Shown: in pieces, positions 23,169-31,449 of the stretch
How positions within the stretch are numbered: the stretch's first letter is position 1
How the letters are laid out: each line of letters begins with the position of its first letter
Origin: a virus
Virus record (IMG/VR): IMGVR_UViG_3300025000_000174
Coordinates: 1-45,300 of that record
DNA length: 45,300 nucleotides
Direction: 5' to 3' (one strand)
Translations under genes and position numbers: made by a program
The notes under the pieces: model-generated
The model's input: only the letters and a program-made list of their open reading frames with translations
Databases searched by the model: none
Told to the model about the DNA's origin: nothing

Positions 23169-23585
23169 TCAGACTTCCTTGATAACTACGTTCAACTCGC
23201 CTTCGACGATCGATCCCTTGTTGCCGGTGCCGGTGAATGTCAAACGGGCGGTCTGGCCGTTGGCGCCGCCCTGGATGACGGCGTACACGATGGTGGCATC
23301 GATGCGCAGCAACTTGCCGACGTCGGCGATATCGCTGATGATGCCGCCGGTGATGAGGGTCTCACCCCGGGCCATAAACCGTCGCAGGTTCATGCCGACG
23401 CCGACGAGCCGTTCCCGCGGCTGTTTACCGATGGTGAATACCTGGCCGTTAGTGGCGGGGGTGTAGACGCGGAAAATAGCGGTACTGTCAAGGCCGACCG
23501 GTTCCTGGACGGCGATTTCGCCGAAACCGAAGGCGAGCAGTCCACTGGGGGCGCCGCCGAGGCCGGTGCCGGGAAACAGGTTCAT
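23169..23585 (-). CDS. Small phage structural protein, unknown
   Basis: A 138-aa product starts MNLFPGTGLGGAPSGLLAFG after GGAGG. It is beta-rich: STAIFRVYTPATNGQVFTIG, then GETLITGGIISDIADVGKLLRIDATIVYAV and a final TARLTFTGTGNKGSIVEGELNVVIKEV. It sits between the fibre-like gene and the lipoprotein. The composition suggests a compact beta protein of the virion, perhaps a fibre adaptor. No family is recognised with confidence. Confidence 0.6.
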   Translation of the reverse strand: MNLFPGTGLGGAPSGLLAFGFGEIAVQEPVGLDSTAIFRVYTPATNGQVFTIGKQPRERLVGVGMNLRRFMARGETLITGGIISDIADVGKLLRIDATIVYAVIQGGANGQTARLTFTGTGNKGSIVEGELNVVIKEV

Positions 23586-23586
23586 G

Positions 23587-24432
23587 CTATACCTCCGAGG
23601 CCAGTTCCTGGGCTATGGCGCCGGCGGCCAGGTCGGTGACGTTGTTGCCGTCTTTGTCCTTGATGGCCTTCTTGAGGATGTCGGCGGTGTCACCGGCGTT
23701 GCGGACGGCCAGGTACCAGGTGAGCCCTTCCTTGCGCAGCACCTTTTTCCCAGTGAAAAACGCCAGCAGGGTGTCGATGGAGGTTTGTCCGGCGGGGGCG
23801 GCCGGGATGAGGTCGGTTTTCGCTTTGATGGCGGCGACTTCGGTGTCCAGGTAGCCGGCGATGGTTGCCAGGGTGGCTTCCTTGCCGAGGACGGCGGAAG
23901 CCTCGATCTCGGCCAGGGTCGGAACGGCATCGACGCTCGTCTGAGTAGCGGCGGTCTTGGCGGCGTCGTAGGCGGCGGTGAGGGTCATGGCGCTGCCGAC
24001 GGCGGCGGGGGCGGCCGGGATGAGATCGGTCTTGGCCTTGATGGCGGCGACTTCGGTGTCCAGGTAGCCGGCAATGGCGGCGATCCCGGCGTTGTCGGGG
24101 GCGGTGTAGCCGGCGGCGGCCAGCAGTTCGCCGGGTAGTTTGGCGACGATCGAGGCATGCCACACCGGCCAGCTGGAGGAGACGCCGCCAACGGTGGCGG
24201 TGGCGATCAGGACGATGACGTCCCCTTCGGCGTAGCCGACGGGTATCGTCCCGGCCAGAGAGGTGATGCCGGCGGTTGCCGCCTCGTCGGTGGCAACGAC
24301 TGCGACTGCGGCATCGACGACGCCGTTGCGGTAGAGGGCGCCGGTGATGACGGTGGGGTCAGCGCCGGCGCCGGTGTCGGGAGCGGCGGTGGCGATCATG
24401 CCAGCAAAATTTTGGCCGGGTTTTAATAGCAT
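23587..24432 (-). CDS. Tail-fibre-like protein with duplicated helical motif
   Basis: The 281-aa product has an N-terminal beta domain (about 10-95, ITGALYRNGVVDAAVAVVATDEA...). Two copies of AGYLDTEVAAIKAKTDLIPA follow (about 125-150 and 190-215, DNA near 24001-24080 and 23790-23870), a repeat known from trimeric phage fibres. The C-terminal domain (GKKVLRKEGLTWYLAVRNAGDTADIL) is short. It is Ala-rich and may fold as a stalk. The link to the next exported beta-helix protein is only adjacency. Confidence 0.65.
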   Translation of the reverse strand: MLLKPGQNFAGMIATAAPDTGAGADPTVITGALYRNGVVDAAVAVVATDEAATAGITSLAGTIPVGYAEGDVIVLIATATVGGVSSSWPVWHASIVAKLPGELLAAAGYTAPDNAGIAAIAGYLDTEVAAIKAKTDLIPAAPAAVGSAMTLTAAYDAAKTAATQTSVDAVPTLAEIEASAVLGKEATLATIAGYLDTEVAAIKAKTDLIPAAPAGQTSIDTLLAFFTGKKVLRKEGLTWYLAVRNAGDTADILKKAIKDKDGNNVTDLAAGAIAQELASEV

Positions 24433-24444
24433 GTGAATCTCCTT

Positions 24445-27165
24445 TTAATGGAAAATCCTGGAGCGGAATATCTTTTGCCAGATTGAGGTGCGGCTACTGG
24501 ATACTGCCGGGGCGATCGCCCCCAAGTAATTCATGCCGAAACCTGCCACTATCGCGGCCGATCCGGTCAATGGGGTAAAATCGGTTGTCGATGTGTATTT
24601 AGGATCACCAGTCAGTAACCCATCCTCGATAGTGATGGAGTCGGTGAACGTACCGGTCGCCGTGTTGAACCGGGCAATGTCTATACCCGCCGTTATGGTG
24701 TTAGTACCATCCGACAGGCTCACTTCCGCTTCCATGATGATAAATTTGTATGTAGTTGGGTTCGTGACTATATCAGGCGTACCTGACAGAGCGAACGCCC
24801 CCGCACGATTAAGGTTTGTTACCAAAGTCAATTCTGTTGCCGTGTTGTTCTGGATGTATGCCGGGATGGTTGTGGTGCCGTTGGTCAGCAATACCAGCTT
24901 CCCACGCAGTTGTTTGCCGGTAGTAGGCCAACCGGCGGCTGTTACAGTTATTTTTGACCCGAGGGCTACGCCGGTATTTGCAGCCGTGGCAACGGTACCC
25001 TGAGCCAGCCCGCTGGCGTTGAGCAACGATACCGCCGTGCCGCCCCCCCATGAAAGCGTTGCAGCATAGTCGGCGCCGATGGTTCCGGAGGAGATGAGTT
25101 GCAGGTTTTTAGCGGCAACCGGAAACGAGGTATACGAGGGGTTCCAGATCGATACCCCAGCAATGTTTTTGACCGTGGCAGGGAGGTTATACTCATCGGC
25201 GCCGATCTTGGGGATGCACTGCCGGAACGTTGAGGGAGTCGTGAAATTGTATTCCAGGTTTTTCGCCAGCCGCCCTATGTTGAACTTGTTCTGCATGGTG
25301 GTTGTGGTCGCAGGGTCGCGGCGGACGCCATAGCCGATATTACTGACGATGTTGTTGTAGATTTGGACATTAGTGCCATAGACAACTCCGGATTCTCCTT
25401 CGTCACCAAGTAAAATTGACCTGCGGCCCGAATTAAAGGTGTTGTTCCGAACCACCAGTGAGTCGGACCAGGTGTGCATGTTATAGCCGACTGTGATACC
25501 TCCAGGCATATCGTTGTTGTCAGTGTCGTACAGGATATTGTTTTCGATGAGAATGTTAGTTATGTAGCCGCTTAATCTGCCGACAACTATGCCGTGATGG
25601 GCACACTGGGAAATTACATTGTTGCGTATGATTACGTTGGAACTCACCACAGCGGCACGATTGTTATATTTAACGGTGTTGTACTCATAAACAAATGGGT
25701 GTCCGGTAGTCCCTTCGCCTGACAATCCCCGCGAATCCATGAAACCCGCCCCGCCTAACGACAGGAGCGTGTTATATGACACCAGGTTGTCTGCTCCGTC
25801 CGGCAGATAACCCTGTGTCATAGCGTTGCCAGTGTTGTAGGACATGGTCAGATCGTGCAGTGGATAGGTCCCGGAAATCCGATCATTCATAACCATGACG
25901 GACCCAACATGCCAATCGTTATAGGAGAAGTCTATGTGGCCGGTGTCATTGGCAAACGCGCCGATGCCTATCATTGCCCTGTTAAAATTATTGGCTGCGT
26001 AGTGAGTCAGGCAGGCATTAAATGTGTTGTACCGAAGTTTGATCTTTTCAGCAGCACTACCGAAGGAATCATAGATTTGCACCGGGTGATAACAATGGGT
26101 GAATGTGCTATGCTCGACTCTTGTTTCGCGTGTGGCATCAACCGCCGCCGACCGCTTATACCGCAGCCCTAACGACGTGTTTCCCGTGAACTCCTTGTCA
26201 TACTGGTTTGCCCCCATATAGGAAAAATCGCAGTAGTCAAAAACTGCGCTAGAGTCAGCAGCGTTGTTGTTGCTGACTATACCCCAGCCGTAGAACGACA
26301 AATACTTGTAGGTGATGTTCAGGTCTCCGGAAGTCATTCCTGAACCTATGATCTTATGGAATAAAATACCTAGCCGATGGTCGATAAAGTAATCTCCGTG
26401 ATTGGCAAGTTCAGCTAGGCTGGATTTTATGGTGGTAATTGCCCCTGTAGGATTAGTTACCGAGTTGATGACTGCCGAGGTATCCAGCCCGCTTCCCAGG
26501 CCATTACCGGCAGCATTGCTGATGATCCTGTTTTCCTGCCCTCCGGTCAGGTTGCTAAGCCCAATCCCATTTATAGAGTTTACCTGCCCTGACGGCAGCC
26601 AGCCGGTAACATACGCGCCGAGCGCGGTTATGGTGCCATGTGCGCCGGTGTAGGTGACAGTCACCGAGTTATCCCATTTAACATTGGCTGATGGGACGGA
26701 AAATGTTATCCGGCTGTTGGCTGTACCGATAGCTGATATGTGTCCGTTGTTTTGGATTAGGGATTGCCCGTCTGATGCCAGGTCGCCAAGAATGATCGCC
26801 CCAGCTTGCGGCTGCAACATGGCATAACGGTTTATCAACATCATTGTGTTGTTTGCAGTGTCGTAGCCGCGCAGCGTGAGGGTTATTCCCGCAGCTACTA
26901 TCAGCTTGCCATACGTGGCGGCATTGGTTGCCTGAATGGTGATGGCATGACCTACAGCCGCTGCATTGCTGCCGACAATGGTGTTTTCGTCAACCGTGAC
27001 CGTGTGTCCGGTGGCTATTACTGCGGTGTCGCCTGCGACTGGTTTTGCGCCGCCTGCCCATGTCGAGGTTGCCGACCAATTGCCGGATTGCGCGGAGGTG
27101 ATGGCGGCGCCCCAGGCGGGGGCGGAGAGAACGAATAGGATGATGGCGGTAAATAGTGTTTTCAT
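24445..27165 (-). CDS. Large exported G8/beta-helix protein
   Basis: The 906-aa product begins MKTLFTAIILFVLSAPAWGA, a clear signal peptide. Residues 21-60 (SGNWSATSTWAGGAKPVAGDT, then AVIATGHTVTVDEN) match the start of G8-type domains. The middle (about 340-660) is a parallel beta-helix rich in NNxI, RNNVIS and IENNILYDTDNN turns, as in pectate-lyase-like depolymerases. The final part (about 700-906) has beta-sandwich-like repeats. A phage fibre should not need Sec export, so it may be a surface or secreted factor made by the lysogen, or an acquired host gene. DNA here is more AT-rich than the head genes. AGGAGAATC precedes the ATG. Confidence 0.72.
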   Translation of the reverse strand: MKTLFTAIILFVLSAPAWGAAITSAQSGNWSATSTWAGGAKPVAGDTAVIATGHTVTVDENTIVGSNAAAVGHAITIQATNAATYGKLIVAAGITLTLRGYDTANNTMMLINRYAMLQPQAGAIILGDLASDGQSLIQNNGHISAIGTANSRITFSVPSANVKWDNSVTVTYTGAHGTITALGAYVTGWLPSGQVNSINGIGLSNLTGGQENRIISNAAGNGLGSGLDTSAVINSVTNPTGAITTIKSSLAELANHGDYFIDHRLGILFHKIIGSGMTSGDLNITYKYLSFYGWGIVSNNNAADSSAVFDYCDFSYMGANQYDKEFTGNTSLGLRYKRSAAVDATRETRVEHSTFTHCYHPVQIYDSFGSAAEKIKLRYNTFNACLTHYAANNFNRAMIGIGAFANDTGHIDFSYNDWHVGSVMVMNDRISGTYPLHDLTMSYNTGNAMTQGYLPDGADNLVSYNTLLSLGGAGFMDSRGLSGEGTTGHPFVYEYNTVKYNNRAAVVSSNVIIRNNVISQCAHHGIVVGRLSGYITNILIENNILYDTDNNDMPGGITVGYNMHTWSDSLVVRNNTFNSGRRSILLGDEGESGVVYGTNVQIYNNIVSNIGYGVRRDPATTTTMQNKFNIGRLAKNLEYNFTTPSTFRQCIPKIGADEYNLPATVKNIAGVSIWNPSYTSFPVAAKNLQLISSGTIGADYAATLSWGGGTAVSLLNASGLAQGTVATAANTGVALGSKITVTAAGWPTTGKQLRGKLVLLTNGTTTIPAYIQNNTATELTLVTNLNRAGAFALSGTPDIVTNPTTYKFIIMEAEVSLSDGTNTITAGIDIARFNTATGTFTDSITIEDGLLTGDPKYTSTTDFTPLTGSAAIVAGFGMNYLGAIAPAVSSSRTSIWQKIFRSRIFH

Positions 27166-27172
27166 GATTCTC

Positions 27173-27292
27173 CTAGATGGTGGAAATATCCCATTGCCTA
27201 GGCATAACGGAACCGATCGCTACTTTGTCTATCTCGTACACCAGCCGGGTGGGCCGGGTGTCGCCGGCGAAGAGTTTCTTGGCGGCAGCCAT
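27173..27292 (-). CDS. Small hypothetical protein upstream of the beta-helix gene
   Basis: A 39-aa ORF starts MAAAKKLFAGDTRPTRLVYE and ends PRQWDISTI, with the stop seven bases before the beta-helix ATG. It starts just after the peptidase stop. The phrase TRPTRLVYEIDKVAIG looks genuine. No Shine-Dalgarno sequence of note and no family are seen. Confidence 0.5.
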   Translation of the reverse strand: MAAAKKLFAGDTRPTRLVYEIDKVAIGSVMPRQWDISTI

Positions 27293-27293
27293 G

Positions 27294-27875
27294 TTACGCC
27301 TCCACCCTGGTCAGTTGCTGGACGTGCTCGACAAAGGTTTCCGGGTCGGCAGTGGTGTCGAACCCCTTGTAGCCGGCGGCTTCCCATACCTCCTGGGCAT
27401 ACGTTGAGCAGACCTTCAGCCAGACCGGAAGCCGGCAGTTGATGAGCTTGGAAACCCAGATGGCCGGGAATGACAGCCAGCCGTACCAGCGCTTGACGGG
27501 CTTGCCGTGGCGGTACCGGACGGCGGCCTGGTAGACCGCCTCCGGGTTGCTGCGCACCGTTTCGGGAGCGATGCCGTAATAGAGCAGCTGGCCCTGGCGC
27601 TGGGCGAACCATTGCGATGCCGGTTGCGGGTTAAAACCCTTCCCCTCGACGAACTCGTACACCCAGAGGCCGCCGTCGCCCGGCATCCACACCAGGACGG
27701 CTACATGGCTGTAGCTGCCCGCAGTGAGGACCCGGACGAACTTGTTGCCGCGCACCAGGAGGATGTCGCCGTTTTTGACCTGTTTGCGCAGGATCTCGTA
27801 GGGAATTTGAAATCCGGGATCCGGGATCCGGGATCCGGGACCGGGAACTGCATCCATGCAGGCGGTTGCAGTCAC
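27294..27875 (-). CDS. Permuted papain-like (NlpC/P60-like) hydrolase
   Basis: In the 193-aa product, VKNGDILLVRG (33-43), SYSHVAVLV (54-62, His57), VYEFVEGKGF and WLKVCSTYAQEVWEAAGY (Cys156) give the His-then-Cys order of permuted papain-fold enzymes such as YiiX/LRAT-like proteins. It probably acts on the cell wall or on a lipid or amide bond. It is coupled to the holin-like gene (4-bp overlap) and near the endolysin, so a lysis role is likely. Residues 9-24 (AVPGPGSRIPDPGFQI) are read from a heptamer array (27811-27848), so the native start may have differed. Confidence 0.72.
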   Translation of the reverse strand: MTATACMDAVPGPGSRIPDPGFQIPYEILRKQVKNGDILLVRGNKFVRVLTAGSYSHVAVLVWMPGDGGLWVYEFVEGKGFNPQPASQWFAQRQGQLLYYGIAPETVRSNPEAVYQAAVRYRHGKPVKRWYGWLSFPAIWVSKLINCRLPVWLKVCSTYAQEVWEAAGYKGFDTTADPETFVEHVQQLTRVEA

Positions 27876-28072
27876 TTGCCGGCGTCCTTGGCGACCATGA
27901 GACCGCCGGCGCCGAACAGGGCGACGCCGGTCTGGCCGATGGCGGCGATGTCGGGGCGGTTTGCCGTCTGGCCGTAGATCATGGCGCCGGTCGCGGCCAG
28001 GACGAGAATGCTGGCGACGGTGGTCTGCCAGCTGGATTCCTTGATGCGGGTGGTGATTTTTTTCTTTGGCAT
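27872..28072 (-). CDS. Holin-like small membrane protein
   Basis: The 66-aa product has a basic start (MPKKKITTRIKESSW), one or two membrane segments (TTVASILVLAATGAMIYG about 17-34; GQTGVALFGAGGLMVA about 46-61) and a short polar end. Size, topology and position between endolysin and a hydrolase gene fit a holin. Proof would need function; the family is not certain. Confidence 0.65.
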   Translation of the reverse strand: MPKKKITTRIKESSWQTTVASILVLAATGAMIYGQTANRPDIAAIGQTGVALFGAGGLMVAKDAGK

Positions 28073-28121
28073 AGTTGCCTCCTTTGGAATCGGTGATCAG
28101 GGACCGGTGATCGGGGACCGG

Positions 28122-28577
28122 TTAAATCTTTAAAATGCCGGGTTTGTAGGCGGTACGGCCGTTTTCCCTGATGGCGGTAAGGGCCTGGCGGCGCGGGTTG
28201 ACGGAAAGCCCCAGGTGAACCCACCCTGCCGGGTAGGGGCCGAATTCGTAGATGACCTGGTCGACGGTCTTGTTATCCCTGATCCAGCAGGCGACGTCGT
28301 AATTGGCGACGCCGGGAATGTGGAAGTCAGCTGCCATGCCACTGCAGTGGGCGCTGGTCTTGCTGGAGCCGGGAACCCTGGCGTTGAGGGCGGCGGAGCG
28401 GTAGCCTGAAGAGATGATCACGGGGCCAAACTCGGCGCGGATCTCCTCCAGGGCGAGGGCAACCAGCATAAGGTTGGCGCGGTGCACCGGAGTGGGAGTG
28501 TTGTCGATGCCGAGCCGTGCGGCGGTCTGGCTGATCAGGAACTCCTCCAGGGTGAAATGTTCAGTCAGCCTGGTCAT
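28122..28577 (-). CDS. Endolysin, peptidase M15-type
   Basis: ATG 28577 (MTRLTEHFTLEEFLISQTAA) follows GAGGAG; a longer frame upstream is not favoured. In the 151-aa product SSGYRSAALNARVPGSSKTSAHCSGMAAD supplies His77 and Asp84, and GWVHLGL supplies His121, the zinc ligands of the M15_3 (D-Ala-D-Ala carboxypeptidase / L-Ala-D-Glu endopeptidase-like) family. It should cut peptide cross-links of the host wall at lysis. It is the second late gene, after a small overlapping ORF. Confidence 0.88.
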   Translation of the reverse strand: MTRLTEHFTLEEFLISQTAARLGIDNTPTPVHRANLMLVALALEEIRAEFGPVIISSGYRSAALNARVPGSSKTSAHCSGMAADFHIPGVANYDVACWIRDNKTVDQVIYEFGPYPAGWVHLGLSVNPRRQALTAIRENGRTAYKPGILKI

Positions 28578-28686
28578 CGGCTCGCTCCTCTTCCGGACAT
28601 TCTTCAGCGGCGCACTTGGTGGCGTCGTTGGCTGCGGGGCACTGTTTGTCTTGTCGCCGGGACATCCGGCAGAAACCACCTGGCAT
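28561..28686 (-). CDS. Small Cys-containing ORF at the head of the late operon
   Basis: ATG 28686 with AGGAGCTCCC upstream opens a 41-aa frame, MPGGFCRMSRRQDKQCPAAN continuing to EERADDQAD, with four Cys. It overlaps the endolysin start by 17 bp in another frame, which would couple the two. Function unknown. Confidence 0.5.
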   Translation of the reverse strand: MPGGFCRMSRRQDKQCPAANDATKCAAEECPEEERADDQAD

Positions 28687-29316
28687 GGGAGCTCCTATTT
28701 AGTCGCGGGGACCGGTGACCTGGGACCGGTGATCGGTGAACCCGCTAGCGGGGGAGGCGACTGCAGTCCGCACTCCCCCTTTCTGGGGTTTTTTAAGTCA
28801 TGGGAGGGGGGAGACTGTTCTCCCCCCTCTTGCCGGCCCATATTCCTCCGGCCTGGTACTGCGAACGTGTGGCCCCGGTTACAGCGCTTACATCATGGGA
28901 TTGAGGCTTCCCGCTGCTCGAGCCTCGACAGACCTAACCGGTTTTTGCGGCCTCTTGGGGTGTCAAAGTTAGTGTGGCGGCCCCGGGGAGACGAGTCCCG
29001 GGACCGCCGGTGCAAAGGAGAAATGCATGACACGCTGGGGACTATACAGGGGGGTGGGTGATTTGATCAGTTGAAAGGATTCAATAAAAAAGCCCCTCTC
29101 CCGTTGGGGGAGAAGGGCTTGTGGCAATTTGTGGAACTTATACCGGGTTGTAGGGAAATGTCAATGGTTTGTCGTTTAAAGGCCGTTTAACGGGGGTGTG
29201 CATTCGGTCGGGACTCGGGATTCGGGATTCGCTAAATCCGGTTTTTAACAGGGATGGACAGGATGAGCAGGATAACTGCCGCCTGACCGGGCAAGCCGGT
29301 CAGCTTTGTGTTAGAC
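28687..29316. other. Hairpin-rich gene-free region between middle and late genes
   Basis: No sizeable gene is supported. Seen here: a heptamer-type array (28705-28740); CCCGCTAGCGGG (28741-28752); CCCC/GGGG followed by TTTTTT on plus (about 28773-28791); a perfect 10-bp stem AGGGGGGAGA/TCTCCCCCCT (28805-28828); a GCGGCCCCGGGG-type stem (about 28977-29008); a 15-codon plus-strand ORF with AAAGGAG near 29018-29072; the terminator at 29084-29119; a GTTTAAAGG motif and array at 29172-29232. The Mor-driven late promoter is expected in this interval, but no site can be named. Confidence 0.6.
29084..29119 (-). terminator. Rho-independent terminator ending the early/middle transcript
   Basis: On the minus strand the stem AGCCCTTCTCCC/GGGAGAGGGGCT with an AACG-type loop is followed by TTTTTTATT. 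It lies downstream of the last middle gene, so it should separate early/middle transcription from the late operon. Confidence 0.78.
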
Positions 29317-29700
29317 CTACACCCCGTAGCTCAGGCACTCGTTGCACATACACGGACCATCGTAATCTTCGGGGTGCTCCGATTCGTTCATCGTCCGGTT
29401 GAAAAGTTCCGCCCGTTCATGTTCCCCGTGCGCTTCAAGCTCTTTCCACTCTTCAGCGGTGAGCGGTGGCATATCTTTGATTTCGTCTAGGGCATCAGCC
29501 ATCGCAAGGTATTCGCTGGATTCCTGTACCCATCCTGTTCCAGGGGTAGGAAATCCATCATGGGAGCAGGTCACAATAAGCACCTGTGAATCTTTGTTTG
29601 CCGCGACCCATTCACGGACAGAAGCCGTAAGATCATCACCAATGGGGTATCCAATTCGCGGGCACTTCCCCGGTCTGACAACAATAAAAAGTGTTTTCAT
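29317..29700 (-). CDS. Hypothetical accessory protein
   Basis: The 127-aa product starts MKTLFIVVRPGKCPRIGYPI after GGAGGGG. It has LTASVREWVAANKDSQVLIVTCSHDG (an alpha-beta pattern) and an acidic C-terminal half (LTAEEWKELEAHGEHERAEL) ending CMCNECLSYGV, a possible metal or redox Cys group. It is the last gene before the terminator and the least conserved-looking part of the phage. Function is not recognised. Confidence 0.62.
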   Translation of the reverse strand: MKTLFIVVRPGKCPRIGYPIGDDLTASVREWVAANKDSQVLIVTCSHDGFPTPGTGWVQESSEYLAMADALDEIKDMPPLTAEEWKELEAHGEHERAELFNRTMNESEHPEDYDGPCMCNECLSYGV

Positions 29701-29758
29701 GACCCCTCCAAAGGTCTAACCAGCTTATTCCAGCGGCCAAGCCGCTGAACGCTGATCG

Positions 29759-30055
29759 TTATAGCTCTACAGCCAGTGATCCGCTTTCAAATGCCGCGAT
29801 TTCCATTTCACCAAGAAATCGAATCAAAGGGGTATTCCCCACCTCATCTTCGATCATCATTTCTCTGATAACGTCCTCGCAGAATTCATTGGGGTCTGTG
29901 ATCTTCCGCCCGTGGAGAGCGCCAAGTTCATCACCGGTTGAGCACTCTGCCAGCCGCTTAACTCCGATCCGGATGACGAGCTGTTCGTCCTCAATCTTTA
30001 TTTGCAGAGGGTGATCGGCCATAACCATACGTTCGTTCTGTTTCGCTTCGCTCAC
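29759..30055 (-). CDS. Hypothetical accessory protein
   Basis: GTG 30055 follows AAAGGAG with a good gap; the upstream codons belong to a hairpin. The 98-aa product has MADHPLQIKIEDEQLVIRIG, then LAECSTGDELGALHGRKITDPNEFCEDVIREMMIEDEVGNTPLIRF and ends in FESGSLAVEL. It is acidic, probably cytoplasmic and alpha/beta. It lies just outside the inverted-repeat cassette. Confidence 0.62.
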   Translation of the reverse strand: MSEAKQNERMVMADHPLQIKIEDEQLVIRIGVKRLAECSTGDELGALHGRKITDPNEFCEDVIREMMIEDEVGNTPLIRFLGEMEIAAFESGSLAVEL

Positions 30056-30069
30056 AGCACAACTCCTTT

Positions 30070-30110
30070 CGTTCCTCATTCGCCGCGCTACGCTCGTCGA
30101 ATGAGGAACG
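30070..30110. repeat. 13-bp perfect stem-loop beside a ribosome site
   Basis: CGTTCCTCATTCG (30070-30082) and its inverse (30098-30110) flank a 15-nt loop. On the minus strand this hairpin ends next to the AAAGGAG of the 29759-30055 gene and overlaps the outer repeat of the adjacent cassette. It could affect translation, or mark an insertion scar. Confidence 0.75.
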
Positions 30111-31449
30111 GGGCGGCGGATGAGCGGCTAAGGTTGATTCAGTATTGCTATGGGCCTTTCAGGCCCAAAAGGCTTTAAACCCGCGCAAAGTCAAAACCCT
30201 AGAACCATTTGCAGTGGTTCCGCCGTATCAGCCACATCATCTTCCCATCCGACTCCAATGTAAGTAAGTACTTCGCCCCATCCCATGTCATACATCCAAA
30301 AACGCCACTCCTTGTAATTCGAATCCCTCAATCTGTCGAACCTGTGGGGCCTTTTCTCGATATGTATTCCGAAGCCGCACATGTTGCAGCCGGTACGCTT
30401 CGCCTTCGTGGTTTCCAGTGTGCCGTCAGGCTGTTCTTTAATCTCGCCGTAAATCTCTGGGACTGGCACTTCCAGTTCCAGGGCCAGACGGAGAAGATCG
30501 TCACGCTGAAAAATGGCGAACGGGCAGGATCTCTGCACGGTTTTCCCATAGTAGTTGCAGCCATTTTTTACTAGGGCATACCGCCGCTGTCCCCCCTCGC
30601 TGGCCATCAGTCCCATAAACGGTTTCAGCTTGTTGGCCTTAGCCCAATCATCGGCGGGCTTTTCCTTCATGTGGTAGCAGCATTCCGCCGAGACCTTGAA
30701 CGGTGCCGTCTGATAATTTGTTCCGTACTTCTCGTTTTCCGGTCCGCCAAACAGATTTAGCCATTTCTGCGGCAGACGCATCCGAGATCCGGTCTCTTTG
30801 GTTTTCCATCCGCCATATGCCCCGGTTTCGCCAGTAATGATCGCGTGCCGCACCGTGGCGTTCTTCTCTGTCGGGTTTTGCAGGAGGTGAATCTTACTGG
30901 CTTTCTCCTTGCTAATTACCGGGTATCCGCATTCCTTAACCACCTGAACCATGCTCTTGTACGGTTTCAGTAGCTCCATGTTCGGGAGGCTCTGGTGTAT
31001 CCGCTGAATGCTTTTGTCCTCCAGGGTCGAAACCGAGACACCAACAATGTCAGCACTTACGAACTTGCGGAGCAAAGTAATCAACACGAGGCTGTCCAGT
31101 CCACCAACTGAGCAGAACACTTGTCCCTTCATTTCCTCGTAAAACTCCTTGGCTTTGCAGATGGCCCATGTTTTTTTTCACGTCGTATGGCAGGGCTTGC
31201 AGTTCCATGAACTTCTTTGGGTCCATAGTCAAAATCCTTTATGGCCTTCGGCCAGCGCGGGTTTAAAACCAAAAGGCCCGCAATACTGAATCAACCCCAA
31301 CGTCCTGTTGTTCGTTGCTTCCGCCCTCAACTCCGATCTCGTTCATTGAAGGAGAATTGCATTTCACTTCGTCACCCGCGCGACGATGCGGAACCAACGG
31401 ATCGAGTCAGTCCCCCGCAAGCGGGGGGCCGCTCATCCGCCGCCCCGTT
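30107..31449. repeat. Cassette bounded by nested inverted repeats
   Basis: Outer repeat: 22 bp at 30107-30128 is the exact inverse of 31428-31449. Middle repeat: GGTTGATTCAGTATTGC at 30132-30148 is inverted at 31280-31296. Inner repeat: TTTAAACCCGCGC at 30174-30186 is inverted at 31255-31267. All three flank the PAPS-reductase-like gene. The right arm has about 130 extra bases between middle and outer repeats, including CCCCCGCAAGCGGGGG. The outer repeat on the right abuts the stop codon of the next gene. No transposase lies inside. Confidence 0.9.
30191..31226 (-). pseudogene. PAPS-reductase/DndC-like protein, frameshifted at an A8 run
   Basis: The first frame runs from ATG 31226 (MDPKKFMELQALPYDVK). 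At an A8 run (31171-31178) removal of one A would join it to KTWAICKAKEFYEEMKGQV and the long open frame ending at 30191, about 345 aa. The second part has the PP-loop CSVGGLDSLV, then a CCYHMKEKPADDW pair of Cys, RSCPF and TGCNMCGFG, suggesting an Fe-S or zinc site. This matches the ATP-pyrophosphatase/PAPS-reductase superfamily, which includes sulfur-transfer enzymes (CysH, DndC). Substrate unknown. The shift may be a mutation, polymerase slippage or a read error. It sits inside the inverted-repeat cassette. Confidence 0.72.

Noticed and set aside
24445-27165. Ordinary tail fibre gene
   Set aside because: The strong signal peptide argues against a cytoplasm-assembled virion fibre; left as an exported beta-helix protein instead.
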